Part shown: positions 57,014 to 64,000 of the stretch, piece after piece
How the letters are laid out: the number at the start of each line of letters is the position of its first letter
Numbering within the stretch: position 1 is the first letter of the stretch
Program-made: the position numbers and the translations under genes
The notes under the pieces: generated by a model
The model's database searches: none
The model's input: the letters and a program-made list of their open reading frames with translations, nothing else
Told to the model about the DNA's origin: nothing
NCBI GenBank assembly: GCA_028277945.1
Contig: JANQFH010000024.1
Span: 38,917 to 102,916, forward strand
DNA length: 64,000 nt
Origin: Oligoflexia bacterium
GTDB lineage: Bacteria > Bdellovibrionota_G > JANQFH01
Direction: 5' to 3'

Positions 57014-58273
57014 CTATTCGGTTTTGGCAGGCTCTTTGACCGTTGCTAACAGTAGTCCACCGCTCACAAAGAGGAGGATCAATACAAACACCGAGCTGCG
57101 CGAACTGCCGGTGGCCACAGCCACCCATCCCATGAACAGTGGGCCAAGAATGGCGGCAAACCTCCCCCACATGTTGTAGAAGCCGAAGAACTCAGCCACC
57201 TGGTTTTTAGGAATGAGGCGGGTGTAATAAGAGCGGCTCAACGCTTGCACACCTCCCTGCACCAGCCCGACACAGACCGCAAGCAGATAGAAGTCGGCAC
57301 TGCTCTGCATGGAATAGGCACGTAGTGTGATCAGCGTGTAGACTCCAATGGCAACAAGGATGGATTTTTTGACATCCCATTTTTTTCCTAGCCAGCCAAA
57401 GAAGAGCGCTGCAGGAAAGCCGACAAACTGGGTAAGCAGCAGCGCAATAATCAGATGGTTGGTGTTCAGACCCAAAGACATACCGTAATCAACAGCCATG
57501 CGTACCATGGTCTGCACACCATCGATGTAGAGCCAGTAGGCAAGCAGAAAAAGCGCGACAGCGCGTAGTTTACGGATTTTACCAAGGGTGGCACGCAGCT
57601 GCTTGAGACCGGCAACAACCATGGCGAATCCCTCCACGGTTTTGCTGCTTCTTGGTTCATGCACGAAAAAAAATAGCGGCAAGGAAAAGACAAACCACCA
57701 CAACGCCACCGTGAGGAAAGAGATGCGTACGGCCATGCTGCTTGCGGCCAAACCAAAGAATTCTGGTTTTAAGCTCATAAAGACGTTGAGAGCAAAGAGC
57801 AGACCACCGCCAAGGTAGCCAAGCGCAAAACCCAATGCAGAGACAAAGTCACGCTGGTCTTTTCTGGCAACATCGGTAAGCAGGGAGTCGTAAAAGAGGT
57901 TGGCGCCTGAGAAACCGATGATGGCGACAATGTAAACCAACATAGCGAGCTGCCACTGACTGCTGCCGACAAAGAAGAGCGTTGCGGTCATCAACATTCC
58001 GAGTATGGCAAAAGTGCTGAGAAAGGATTTTTTGCTCTGTCGCTTGTCGGCAATCGCACCCATCAGCGGTGCCATCACTGCCACCAGCGCGCTAGCCGTG
58101 GTATTAGCTAAACCAAGACGAAAGGTGCTCTCAACCACCGGCAGGTTTGCCGCCCAAAACTGCTTGAAGAAGAGCGGGAAAAAACCAGCCATCACCGTGG
58201 TGGCAAAGGCTGAGTTGGCCCAGTCGTAGAGCGCCCAAGAGAAAATCTGCCGCTTTTCAGTGGCACTTGACAT
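57014..58273 (-). CDS. MFS transporter of the UMF1/Atg22 type
   Basis: A 419-residue permease with about twelve transmembrane helices. The N-terminus FSWALYDWANSAFATTVMAGFFPLFFKQFW is characteristic of UMF1/Atg22-like major facilitators, which export amino acids or small solutes. GAIADKRQSKKS matches the loop 2-3 MFS motif. It is convergent with the oxidase-like gene and divergent from the EVE-domain gene. Substrate unknown. Confidence 0.9.
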   Translation of the reverse strand: MSSATEKRQIFSWALYDWANSAFATTVMAGFFPLFFKQFWAANLPVVESTFRLGLANTTASALVAVMAPLMGAIADKRQSKKSFLSTFAILGMLMTATLFFVGSSQWQLAMLVYIVAIIGFSGANLFYDSLLTDVARKDQRDFVSALGFALGYLGGGLLFALNVFMSLKPEFFGLAASSMAVRISFLTVALWWFVFSLPLFFFVHEPRSSKTVEGFAMVVAGLKQLRATLGKIRKLRAVALFLLAYWLYIDGVQTMVRMAVDYGMSLGLNTNHLIIALLLTQFVGFPAALFFGWLGKKWDVKKSILVAIGVYTLITLRAYSMQSSADFYLLAVCVGLVQGGVQALSRSYYTRLIPKNQVAEFFGFYNMWGRFAAILGPLFMGWVAVATGSSRSSVFVLILLFVSGGLLLATVKEPAKTE

Positions 58274-58325
58274 CAGAGTAGGTATAACAAATTCTGCTGA
58301 TTACACTCGCAAAAAGGCGCCGAGC

Positions 58326-58811
58326 ATGGCAAGAAACTACTGGTTACTGAAATCCGAACCTACCTGCTTTTCTATTGCAGATTTAGAGAGATCGCCCAAG
58401 CAGACCGCCAGCTGGGATGGTGTGCGTAACTATCAGGCGCGCAACTTCATGCGCGATCAGTTTCGTTGCGGTGATCTCGCCTTTTTCTATCATAGCAGCA
58501 CTAACCCACCGGCGGTGGTAGGGGTGTGCGAGGTGGTGAAAGAGGCTTATCCCGATGACACTGCCTTTGACCCTAAAGAGCAGCACTATGACCCTAAGAG
58601 CGATCCTGCCAAGCCACGTTGGTTTATGGTCGATGTCAAGTTACGCCAGCGCTTTGCTCGGCCAATCACTTTGAGCGAGATGCGCACCAACCGCAAGCTC
58701 CACAAGATGCAGCTTCTGCAGCGCGGCCAGCGTCTCTCGGTGCAACCGGTCAGCAAGAGTGAGTGGCAGGAGGTGCTGCGTATGGCTGGTTTAAGCAGCC
58801 GTAATATTTAG
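58326..58811 (+). CDS. EVE-domain protein
   Basis: A 161-residue cytoplasmic protein spanning one EVE domain: NYWLLKSEPTCFSIADLE, WDGVRNYQARNFMRD, GDLAFFYHSS, PAVVGVCEVVKEAYPD and WFMVDVKL. EVE domains are YTH-like folds that recognise modified bases. It is similar in size to single-domain thymocyte-nuclear-protein-1 relatives. ATG 58326 starts exactly at the domain. Confidence 0.93.
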   Translation: MARNYWLLKSEPTCFSIADLERSPKQTASWDGVRNYQARNFMRDQFRCGDLAFFYHSSTNPPAVVGVCEVVKEAYPDDTAFDPKEQHYDPKSDPAKPRWFMVDVKLRQRFARPITLSEMRTNRKLHKMQLLQRGQRLSVQPVSKSEWQEVLRMAGLSSRNI

Positions 58812-58826
58812 CCATATCCACTCTTC

Positions 58827-58854
58827 TTGACACATCTTGGCATTTTGTTATAGC
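58827..58854 (+). promoter_or_regulatory. promoter of the frameshifted exported-protein gene
   Basis: TTGACA (58827-58832), 16 bp, TATAGC (58849-58854), followed by AAGGAAC and ATG 58885. The promoter and ribosome-binding site look intact although the gene is broken. Confidence 0.5.
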
Positions 58855-58884
58855 CAACATCCACTCGCTCAAGGAACCTGTAGC

Positions 58885-59316
58885 ATGCTAAAAGTCTCCT
58901 ATCCGCTGTTCGGTGTTTTGACTCTCTGCCTTTTGTTCTCCTTTATTGGCTATGGCCAAGAGGCGGATAGTGCAGCGATTTCAAATCACGCACTCTTGAT
59001 TTCGAAGCATTATCTACGGAACCGATGGCTGATCGTTTCTTATGAGCTCTATCTGAGTCCAACTTTTGACGTTCCAAAACCCAAAGGCGGAACTTACAGA
59101 GTACGCAACATATACTTTATGGCGAAGGCTTCTCTACGGGGAAAAAGAATGCTTGTTGATAGAGTAATTGGCGGTGGTACGTTTGATGTTGAACAGAAAG
59201 ATTTAAAGTTTCCATTTATGGTGGGTAGTGACGATTTAGAACCAATTAGCAAAGAAGTCGCATCTTATTTGAATAATAGAGTGTGGTGCAGAGATCGAAG
59301 TCGACCCTCTGCCTGA
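58885..59316 (+). CDS. hypothetical exported protein, 5' part of a frameshifted gene
   Basis: ATG 58885 (AAGGAAC upstream) opens a signal peptide (YPLFGVLTLCLLFSFIGYGQ) and a beta-rich segment, then ends abruptly at TGA 59314 after an unnatural Arg-rich tail (VWCRDRSRPSA). Reading the +1 frame from about 59276 restores an acidic, continuous sequence (IECGAEIEVDPLPEVPPPGYL) that joins the 59318-59968 part. One protein of about 360 residues is implied. No family is recognised. Confidence 0.6.
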   Translation: MLKVSYPLFGVLTLCLLFSFIGYGQEADSAAISNHALLISKHYLRNRWLIVSYELYLSPTFDVPKPKGGTYRVRNIYFMAKASLRGKRMLVDRVIGGGTFDVEQKDLKFPFMVGSDDLEPISKEVASYLNNRVWCRDRSRPSA

Positions 59317-59317
59317 G

Positions 59318-59968
59318 GTGCCCCCACCAGGCTATCTGTTGTTTGAGCTGCAAGCAAAACAAGGCCTGACTTGGGCAGAGATGCAGCGGCCTAGTGAGGT
59401 TAAGCTAAAATTTCTCAGTAACGTCAGAGACACTCGAGAGGTTGCTAGTGAGCAGCTTGCTGAGTTTCCAGAGCCCATATCTCCAGGCCTCACTTTTGCC
59501 GGCAGTATAGAGCTTAAAGACTTTGGTATGGACGGTTTGATTCTTGAATACGACGCTATACTATCGGAGCCTTTTGTTATGGCGGATGGTACGCTAAGAC
59601 AGACTGTGCTCTTTTTTACTCACTGGTTGCAAGAGGACTATCCTCGACTTTTCTTTTCTCATGTTAAAGTGACTACGACTTCCGATCCGCGAACCGATTT
59701 TCCCGTTCCTTACCTCCCTATTCTAGAAATTGGATCCAACGATAAATTTGAAGATGAATTAATGCACCGAGTTGCTTCCTATTCGAGGCATGCGCTGAAA
59801 ATTCCCATTGACGAAGAGTCTCTAGAGTGGCCAGTATATCCTCGAGTGCGCATGCTTCAGTTTAGACCTGAGGAAGAGCTGGTTTGGGAGGATGTCAATG
59901 GGCCTGAAGACATCAGAGTCGTTGAGGGGGTAGACCCAACTCTCGAAGCCACGCCCGACGACAAATAA
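59318..59968 (+). CDS. hypothetical exported protein, 3' part of a frameshifted gene
   Basis: The frame is open from about 59270; GTG 59318 is only the first available start codon. The sequence is soluble and mixed alpha/beta (SNVRDTREVASEQLAEFP, VLFFTHWLQEDYPRLFFSHVKV) and ends with an acidic tail. Together with 58885-59316 it forms one periplasmic protein. The break is a +1 shift, as in the gene at 9528-10683. Confidence 0.6.
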   Translation: MPPPGYLLFELQAKQGLTWAEMQRPSEVKLKFLSNVRDTREVASEQLAEFPEPISPGLTFAGSIELKDFGMDGLILEYDAILSEPFVMADGTLRQTVLFFTHWLQEDYPRLFFSHVKVTTTSDPRTDFPVPYLPILEIGSNDKFEDELMHRVASYSRHALKIPIDEESLEWPVYPRVRMLQFRPEEELVWEDVNGPEDIRVVEGVDPTLEATPDDK

Positions 59969-59984
59969 CTCTCTGTTAGCGTTT

Positions 59985-60815
59985 CTACCAATCGATCGCC
60001 TGTTTGGTGGTGTCTGGAAAGATGCGGGTGATCAACTTTAGAAACCAGCTGTGTTGGTTGATCTCAAACTCTTTCTTGGCCATGCGTGCTTTGACCTTGC
60101 CGAGGGCAGTGTTTTGCAGAAAGGTGACGTGGATCAGCTCGACGTAGTTGAGATCGATATCAATGAGGCCGCGGGTACCAAACTCCCCGGTTATCAAAAC
60201 GTTGTTAAACTTGTAAGCTCGCAGATCACCATTCTCTAGCTGTTTCAGATAAAAACTAAAGGGATTTTGAAAGCTCAGCTTCTGTAGGTGCTGGCACATG
60301 CCATGGTGCCAGGTATGAAAACCCGCGCCACCGTTAACGGGAAGGTCAACTTGTGTACTGGTGAAATGGACTTCATAAAAAGGAGTGAGCGAGCTCTTAC
60401 GAAAGCGTACCTTGTCAATGGTTTGCGGAAAGCTGGCATCTGGAAAGACCGCCGCTTTGATCAACAGCTCGCCAACCGCCTCTCCCTGCAACGTGTGGGT
60501 GATGCCTTTAGGCAGTGGGCTGCTGTTTTGAATGGCAAAGAGCATGGCGTAAAATTGTTCCATTTTTGTGGTGACCTTTGTGGGTGAAAAGATCTGTTCA
60601 AGCTCTGCCTGCAAACCCGCATCGACCTGATAGGCTGGTTCGCCTGCGTCGGTCTGCACAGCCTTAAGGGCGGTTAGGAGCTGTGGCATATGGATAGCAG
60701 CGGGTTTTGTTGTCGGCACCTCTGGCCGCGGACACCGTTCTTTGCTGAGCTTGGCTACCGTCGTTGTCGGTAGTAACAGCGTCATAGCCACAGCCAAGAG
60801 GAGTTTAACGCTCAT
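59985..60815 (-). CDS. hypothetical exported protein paired with the FadL-like porin
   Basis: The 276-residue protein has a signal peptide (SVKLLLAVAMTLLLPTTTVA) and a mature part with no recognised motif; it contains HTWHHGMCQHL (His cluster) and a strongly conserved-looking acidic patch LIDIDLNYVELIHV. ATG 60815 follows the porin stop by 7 nt, so the pair is an operon and may act together at the envelope. Function unknown. Confidence 0.75.
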   Translation of the reverse strand: MSVKLLLAVAMTLLLPTTTVAKLSKERCPRPEVPTTKPAAIHMPQLLTALKAVQTDAGEPAYQVDAGLQAELEQIFSPTKVTTKMEQFYAMLFAIQNSSPLPKGITHTLQGEAVGELLIKAAVFPDASFPQTIDKVRFRKSSLTPFYEVHFTSTQVDLPVNGGAGFHTWHHGMCQHLQKLSFQNPFSFYLKQLENGDLRAYKFNNVLITGEFGTRGLIDIDLNYVELIHVTFLQNTALGKVKARMAKKEFEINQHSWFLKLITRIFPDTTKQAIDW

Positions 60816-60822
60816 AGCGACA

Positions 60823-62187
60823 TCAGAAATTACGGGTGAATGAGAGTCCAAACTGTAGACCAAACCCCTTGTAGAGTCCATTGGCCGTGGGTAGGCCAAT
60901 GCCGGAACCCGCTGGCAGGGTTGGATCGAAGATCGAGTTGGTGACGTCACGGCTAATGGCGAAGATGGGGCTGAGGCTAAAGCCGAGAAGGTTTTTTTCC
61001 GCGTAGCGATATTGCAGCATCCAGGTAGGGATGATGAGATCAAAACCGGGGTTGGAGGCACTCACGTGGCTCGAGGGCACAGCCGAGTGGACGTAGAGGA
61101 GATAGCCGGAGGTGGAGAAGTTGCGTTTGAGCTGCCATTGCACGCCCGTCTTAATCTGAAAGGCATTGCCTGTACCGCGATCACGAATCGAGGTGCCTTC
61201 GGGTGCATCCAGATAGGGTAGACCAGTATTGAACACCTCGGCAACAAAGTCGTTACGTCGTGAGGTCAGAGCGTAGACAAAAACTCCCTGCAAGGTTAGG
61301 CGATCACCAATCCGCCAGGCAATGCCACTGTTGATAAGTGCGGGTCGATGGGTTGTGATACGGCCATCAACGCTAATCGTCTGGCCCTCAAAGCCAATCA
61401 GTGCCAAGGCGGGTGCACCCAAAGCCAATACATCGGGCAAGGTGACGTCGATGATGCCCTCAAGTTCAATGTCCACCGGCAGTTGAAAGGAGATACCGAA
61501 ATCAACCGTGGGGTGTGGTTGGTAGAAGATACCGAAGTTTGCCGTGTAGTTGTGGGCTGTGAGCAGGTCGGCTTCGCCTACGGCTTCAAACAGAGGTGAC
61601 TCTGGGAACAACGGCACACCAGGGGGAACAAGGTCCTGAACCGTGGTCGATAGATCGAGAGCCACACTGCCGTTCAAAGCAGAGAAGATATAACTGACAC
61701 CGGCACCGACAAAGAAGTTATGCGTGACTTTGTAGGTGAGTGTGCCCGTGACAAAGAGCGACGCTTCAATGCCGTCGATGAGATGATAACGCTGAGGGCC
61801 GTTGGGGTCATCCCAGGCACCCCCACTACCAAAGGGTATATAGGTAGCAAGGCCAAAACGCCAGCGCTCCAAGCCAAAATCATGGACCAGGCCGACAAAG
61901 GGCACTGGAAAGAGCACGTTGGCATCGACTTCAGGGTAGAAGGGACTAAAAAAATCAGGCGCGCGTTCGTAACTGCCGCTGCCAAGGAAGGTCTCCACAT
62001 CGATGTGGAGCTGCAACCCTTTGGTTAAGCCGAGCGCTGCGGGGTTCCAGAAGATGGCTGCAGGTGTACCCACCATAGGGCCAGCGTCGGCACCACCGAC
62101 GAAGGTGGCGACATTGCCTTGGGCGTGCAGCTCAGCAGAGACCAGGAGTAGCAGCAGGCAGCTGCTTAACCTTAAAAGTCGCATCAC
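60823..62187 (-). CDS. FadL/OmpP1-type outer-membrane channel
   Basis: The 454-residue beta-barrel has a signal peptide (LSSCLLLLLVSAELHAQ), the N-terminal hatch with GPMVGTPAAIFWNPAALGL (NPA motif of FadL), alternating beta strands throughout and a C-terminal aromatic, FGLSFTRNF. Members take up long-chain fatty acids or aromatics across the outer membrane. An unknown exported protein is encoded just downstream. Confidence 0.88.
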   Translation of the reverse strand: MMRLLRLSSCLLLLLVSAELHAQGNVATFVGGADAGPMVGTPAAIFWNPAALGLTKGLQLHIDVETFLGSGSYERAPDFFSPFYPEVDANVLFPVPFVGLVHDFGLERWRFGLATYIPFGSGGAWDDPNGPQRYHLIDGIEASLFVTGTLTYKVTHNFFVGAGVSYIFSALNGSVALDLSTTVQDLVPPGVPLFPESPLFEAVGEADLLTAHNYTANFGIFYQPHPTVDFGISFQLPVDIELEGIIDVTLPDVLALGAPALALIGFEGQTISVDGRITTHRPALINSGIAWRIGDRLTLQGVFVYALTSRRNDFVAEVFNTGLPYLDAPEGTSIRDRGTGNAFQIKTGVQWQLKRNFSTSGYLLYVHSAVPSSHVSASNPGFDLIIPTWMLQYRYAEKNLLGFSLSPIFAISRDVTNSIFDPTLPAGSGIGLPTANGLYKGFGLQFGLSFTRNF

Positions 62188-62299
62188 TCATTATATCGGA
62201 GATAAGCTGCTAAAATCTAGGCCTTGGGATCTCTTGCCGCCAAGCGTTGCTGCGGGCAGATGGGTGTTAACGTATTGCGTCTAAAACAGCCCTAACCGG

Positions 62300-62617
62300 T
62301 CACAGTCCCTTGTTAATCAAGGTCTCGAGATTTGCCTTGGGCACGGCACCCACAACTTGGTCGACGACCTTGCCATCTTTGAACAGCAGGATGGTTGGGA
62401 TGCCCTTGATCTTATATGCGGTGGTCGTGGATGCGTTTTCATCGATGTTGAGTTTGAAAAAATCCATCTTGTCCGCATGCTCCTGAGCTAGCTCCTCAAC
62501 GATCGGCGCTACCGCTTTACAGGGACCGCACCAGCTTGCCCAAAAGTCGACAATAACCGGCTTTTGTGCTTGCAAAACTTTGGTTTCGAAATCTGCATCC
62601 GTAACTGCGTTAACCAT
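62300..62617 (-). CDS. trxA: thioredoxin
   Basis: A 105-residue cytoplasmic thioredoxin with the active site FWASWCGPCKAVAP and the cis-Pro loop KGIPTILLF. It reduces protein disulfides with thioredoxin reductase. The length and motifs are classical. It is divergent from the DUF4388 gene. Confidence 0.97.
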   Translation of the reverse strand: MVNAVTDADFETKVLQAQKPVIVDFWASWCGPCKAVAPIVEELAQEHADKMDFFKLNIDENASTTTAYKIKGIPTILLFKDGKVVDQVVGAVPKANLETLINKGL

Positions 62618-62775
62618 GATGCTCTCCTCTGTTTAGGGTGCGCTCATTTCTAATGGATTTTGTTGTCACTGTCAAACCAGCAACAAAATAGATAAGTTAA
62701 CACGATGTGGGAATCCTACAGTGCTTGCCACCGACTTCTTGGCTATGTTAGTTTCAGCTCCCGAGGATTCTGAAT

Positions 62776-64000
62776 TTGACGAGCAACAAACCACCGAGCT
62801 TGCCAACAAAGGCAACGCTAAAAGACCTACCCCTGCACCGCGTACTACTCTCTTTGTACAACACAAAACAGTCGGGACTGCTGGTGATTGAAAGTAAGGA
62901 GCGCAAGAAGGCGATCTTTATCGATAGTGGCAACCCACGCGGTTGTCGTTCCAACATCAAAAGTGAAACCCTGGGTGCCATGCTGATCAAGTTAGGAGAG
63001 ATAGACCAGCCAACACTCAACCGTGTGCTCAAGGAGTGCGAAGATGGCGACGGTTTTCCTCTAGGCGGCGCCCTTGTTGCTAAAGAGCTGCTGAGTCCAG
63101 AGAGGCTTGCTGAACTCCTCGAGACCCAGCTCAAACAGCGTCTATTTGACCTCTTTACCTGGGAGGGTGGCAGCATTACCCTGCGTCCTTATAAAAAGGG
63201 GATGGTTTCCGATAACATCCCCGTTTCTATCAGCACTCCGGCGCTGATTCTTGCCGGCCTCATGCACGCGGCTAAACACAGCAGCAGCGAGTCGTTACTG
63301 GATGGTAACAGGACACTCCGCCTAGTGCCGCATAAGACGTTAACGTTAGAGGTGTTTCAGTTCAGTGGTCCGGAGCTACGCGTGATTCATGCGTTAGATA
63401 ACACACCCACGTTAGCGCAGCTTTTGCAGAATCTGCAACAGATCAAAATGGATGCCAATCAGTTAGAGGCGTTCATGGTCGCTCTTTTGCAAATAGGGCT
63501 TGTGGAGTATGGTGCGGTAGCCAAGGTTGCACCCAGTCAGTCCAAATCTAAAGAGAGAGCAAAGGCGAGGTCCAAAGCGGATGGCGGAGAGTTCACCGTC
63601 CGTATGCGCAAGGAGCTAGCACAGGCAGAGGGCAAAAACTACTTCGAGCTCCTCGGTATCTCGCAAGCGGCTTCGGAAGCAGAAATTCGCAAGGTCTACT
63701 TTCAACTTGCAAAGGAATTTCATCCTGATCGGTTGCGGAAACTCTCTGATCAACATTTGCGGCGTAATGGTGAGGTGCTGTTTGCCAAGATATCTGAGGC
63801 CTACAATACGTTGGTTGATGCCAATAAACGTAAAGAGTATTTAGCCTCGCTGGAGATCGGTAGCCAAGATGCTACAGAACAGGCGGCGAAGATATTGGAG
63901 AGCGAAGCGCTGTTCCAAAAGGCTCGCGGTCTTATCCGGCAAGGCGAGTTTCGGGTGGCCAAAGGCATTCTGGATAAGGCAGCCCAACTACATCCCGAAG
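62776..64000 (+). CDS. DUF4388 and J-domain protein, 3' end outside window
   Basis: Starts at TTG 62776, 9 nt after GAGG; no ATG is available in frame. The first 90 residues (DLPLHRVLLSLYNTKQSGLLVIE...KKAIFIDSGNPRG) match DUF4388/PATAN-like domains. A helical middle follows, then a J domain with the HPD triad at about residue 316 (NYFELLGISQAASEAEIRKVYFQLAKEFHPDR). The visible end starts another repeat-like segment (TPR-like). This combination is common in deltaproteobacteria, usually linked to signalling. Confidence 0.85.
   Translation, partial: MTSNKPPSLPTKATLKDLPLHRVLLSLYNTKQSGLLVIESKERKKAIFIDSGNPRGCRSNIKSETLGAMLIKLGEIDQPTLNRVLKECEDGDGFPLGGALVAKELLSPERLAELLETQLKQRLFDLFTWEGGSITLRPYKKGMVSDNIPVSISTPALILAGLMHAAKHSSSESLLDGNRTLRLVPHKTLTLEVFQFSGPELRVIHALDNTPTLAQLLQNLQQIKMDANQLEAFMVALLQIGLVEYGAVAKVAPSQSKSKERAKARSKADGGEFTVRMRKELAQAEGKNYFELLGISQAASEAEIRKVYFQLAKEFHPDRLRKLSDQHLRRNGEVLFAKISEAYNTLVDANKRKEYLASLEIGSQDATEQAAKILESEALFQKARGLIRQGEFRVAKGILDKAAQLHPE

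Overview
The window is a replication-origin region from a Gram-negative bacterium of deltaproteobacterial type (Myxococcota, Bdellovibrionota or a related candidate lineage). An outer membrane is implied by a FadL-like porin, several lipoproteins, a BamD-like TPR lipoprotein and a GspH-type pseudopilin. The Hanks-type kinase, the DUF4388-plus-J-domain protein, the predicted F0 genes behind hemL and the mid-range GC all fit such a lineage. The exact phylum is inference. I found no rRNA, tRNA or CRISPR.

Layout. 1-3.6 kb, minus strand: a lipA-E1alpha-E1beta-E2 operon for a branched-chain-type 2-oxoacid dehydrogenase and its lipoyl cofactor. 3.8-10.7 kb: accessory block with a giant exported protein that has a kinase-like C-terminus, a Doc toxin/RHH antitoxin pair and a frameshifted secreted protein. 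11-13.8 kb, minus: alpha/beta hydrolase, Ser/Thr kinase, pseudopilin. 13.9-18 kb, plus: a tightly packed operon of thioredoxin-like protein, SAM hydrolase, Lys-rich zinc-motif protein, receiver-DHp protein, TPR protein and an HDAC-family deacetylase. 19-26.7 kb, minus: rpmH-rnpA-yidD-yidC-jag-mnmE-hexapeptide acyltransferase-mnmG. 27-34.7 kb, plus: dnaA, candidate oriC, dnaN, gyrB, gyrA, with no recF. 34.7-44.6 kb: TPR lipoprotein, hemL and the F0 genes atpZ, atpI, atpB, atpE. The F0 genes are broken up by an NlpC/P60 protein, a Fic protein and an opposing three-gene glycan cluster. 44.6-51.4 kb: a leaderless-looking AbiEii-type toxin-antitoxin pair, a large lipoprotein, a ChaN-like/CPBP fusion protein and a class IV aminotransferase. 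51.4-56.9 kb: PBP1A, then a MoaA-like protein that has lost its iron-sulfur ligands, followed by tatA, tatC and a flavin-binding oxidase-like gene. 57-64 kb: MFS transporter, EVE protein, a second frameshifted secreted protein, FadL-like porin, thioredoxin and a DUF4388/J-domain protein running off the edge.

The most unusual signals are two. First, a family of palindromic elements (a perfect 50-nt palindrome, a 56-nt one with paired arm changes, and two half copies). The two full copies sit in frame in the N-terminal region of exported proteins, resembling the Rickettsia palindromic elements that insert into genes. Second, a complete MoaA scaffold in which the cysteines of both [4Fe-4S] clusters are replaced, with an Arg/Ser/Lys-rich tail added.
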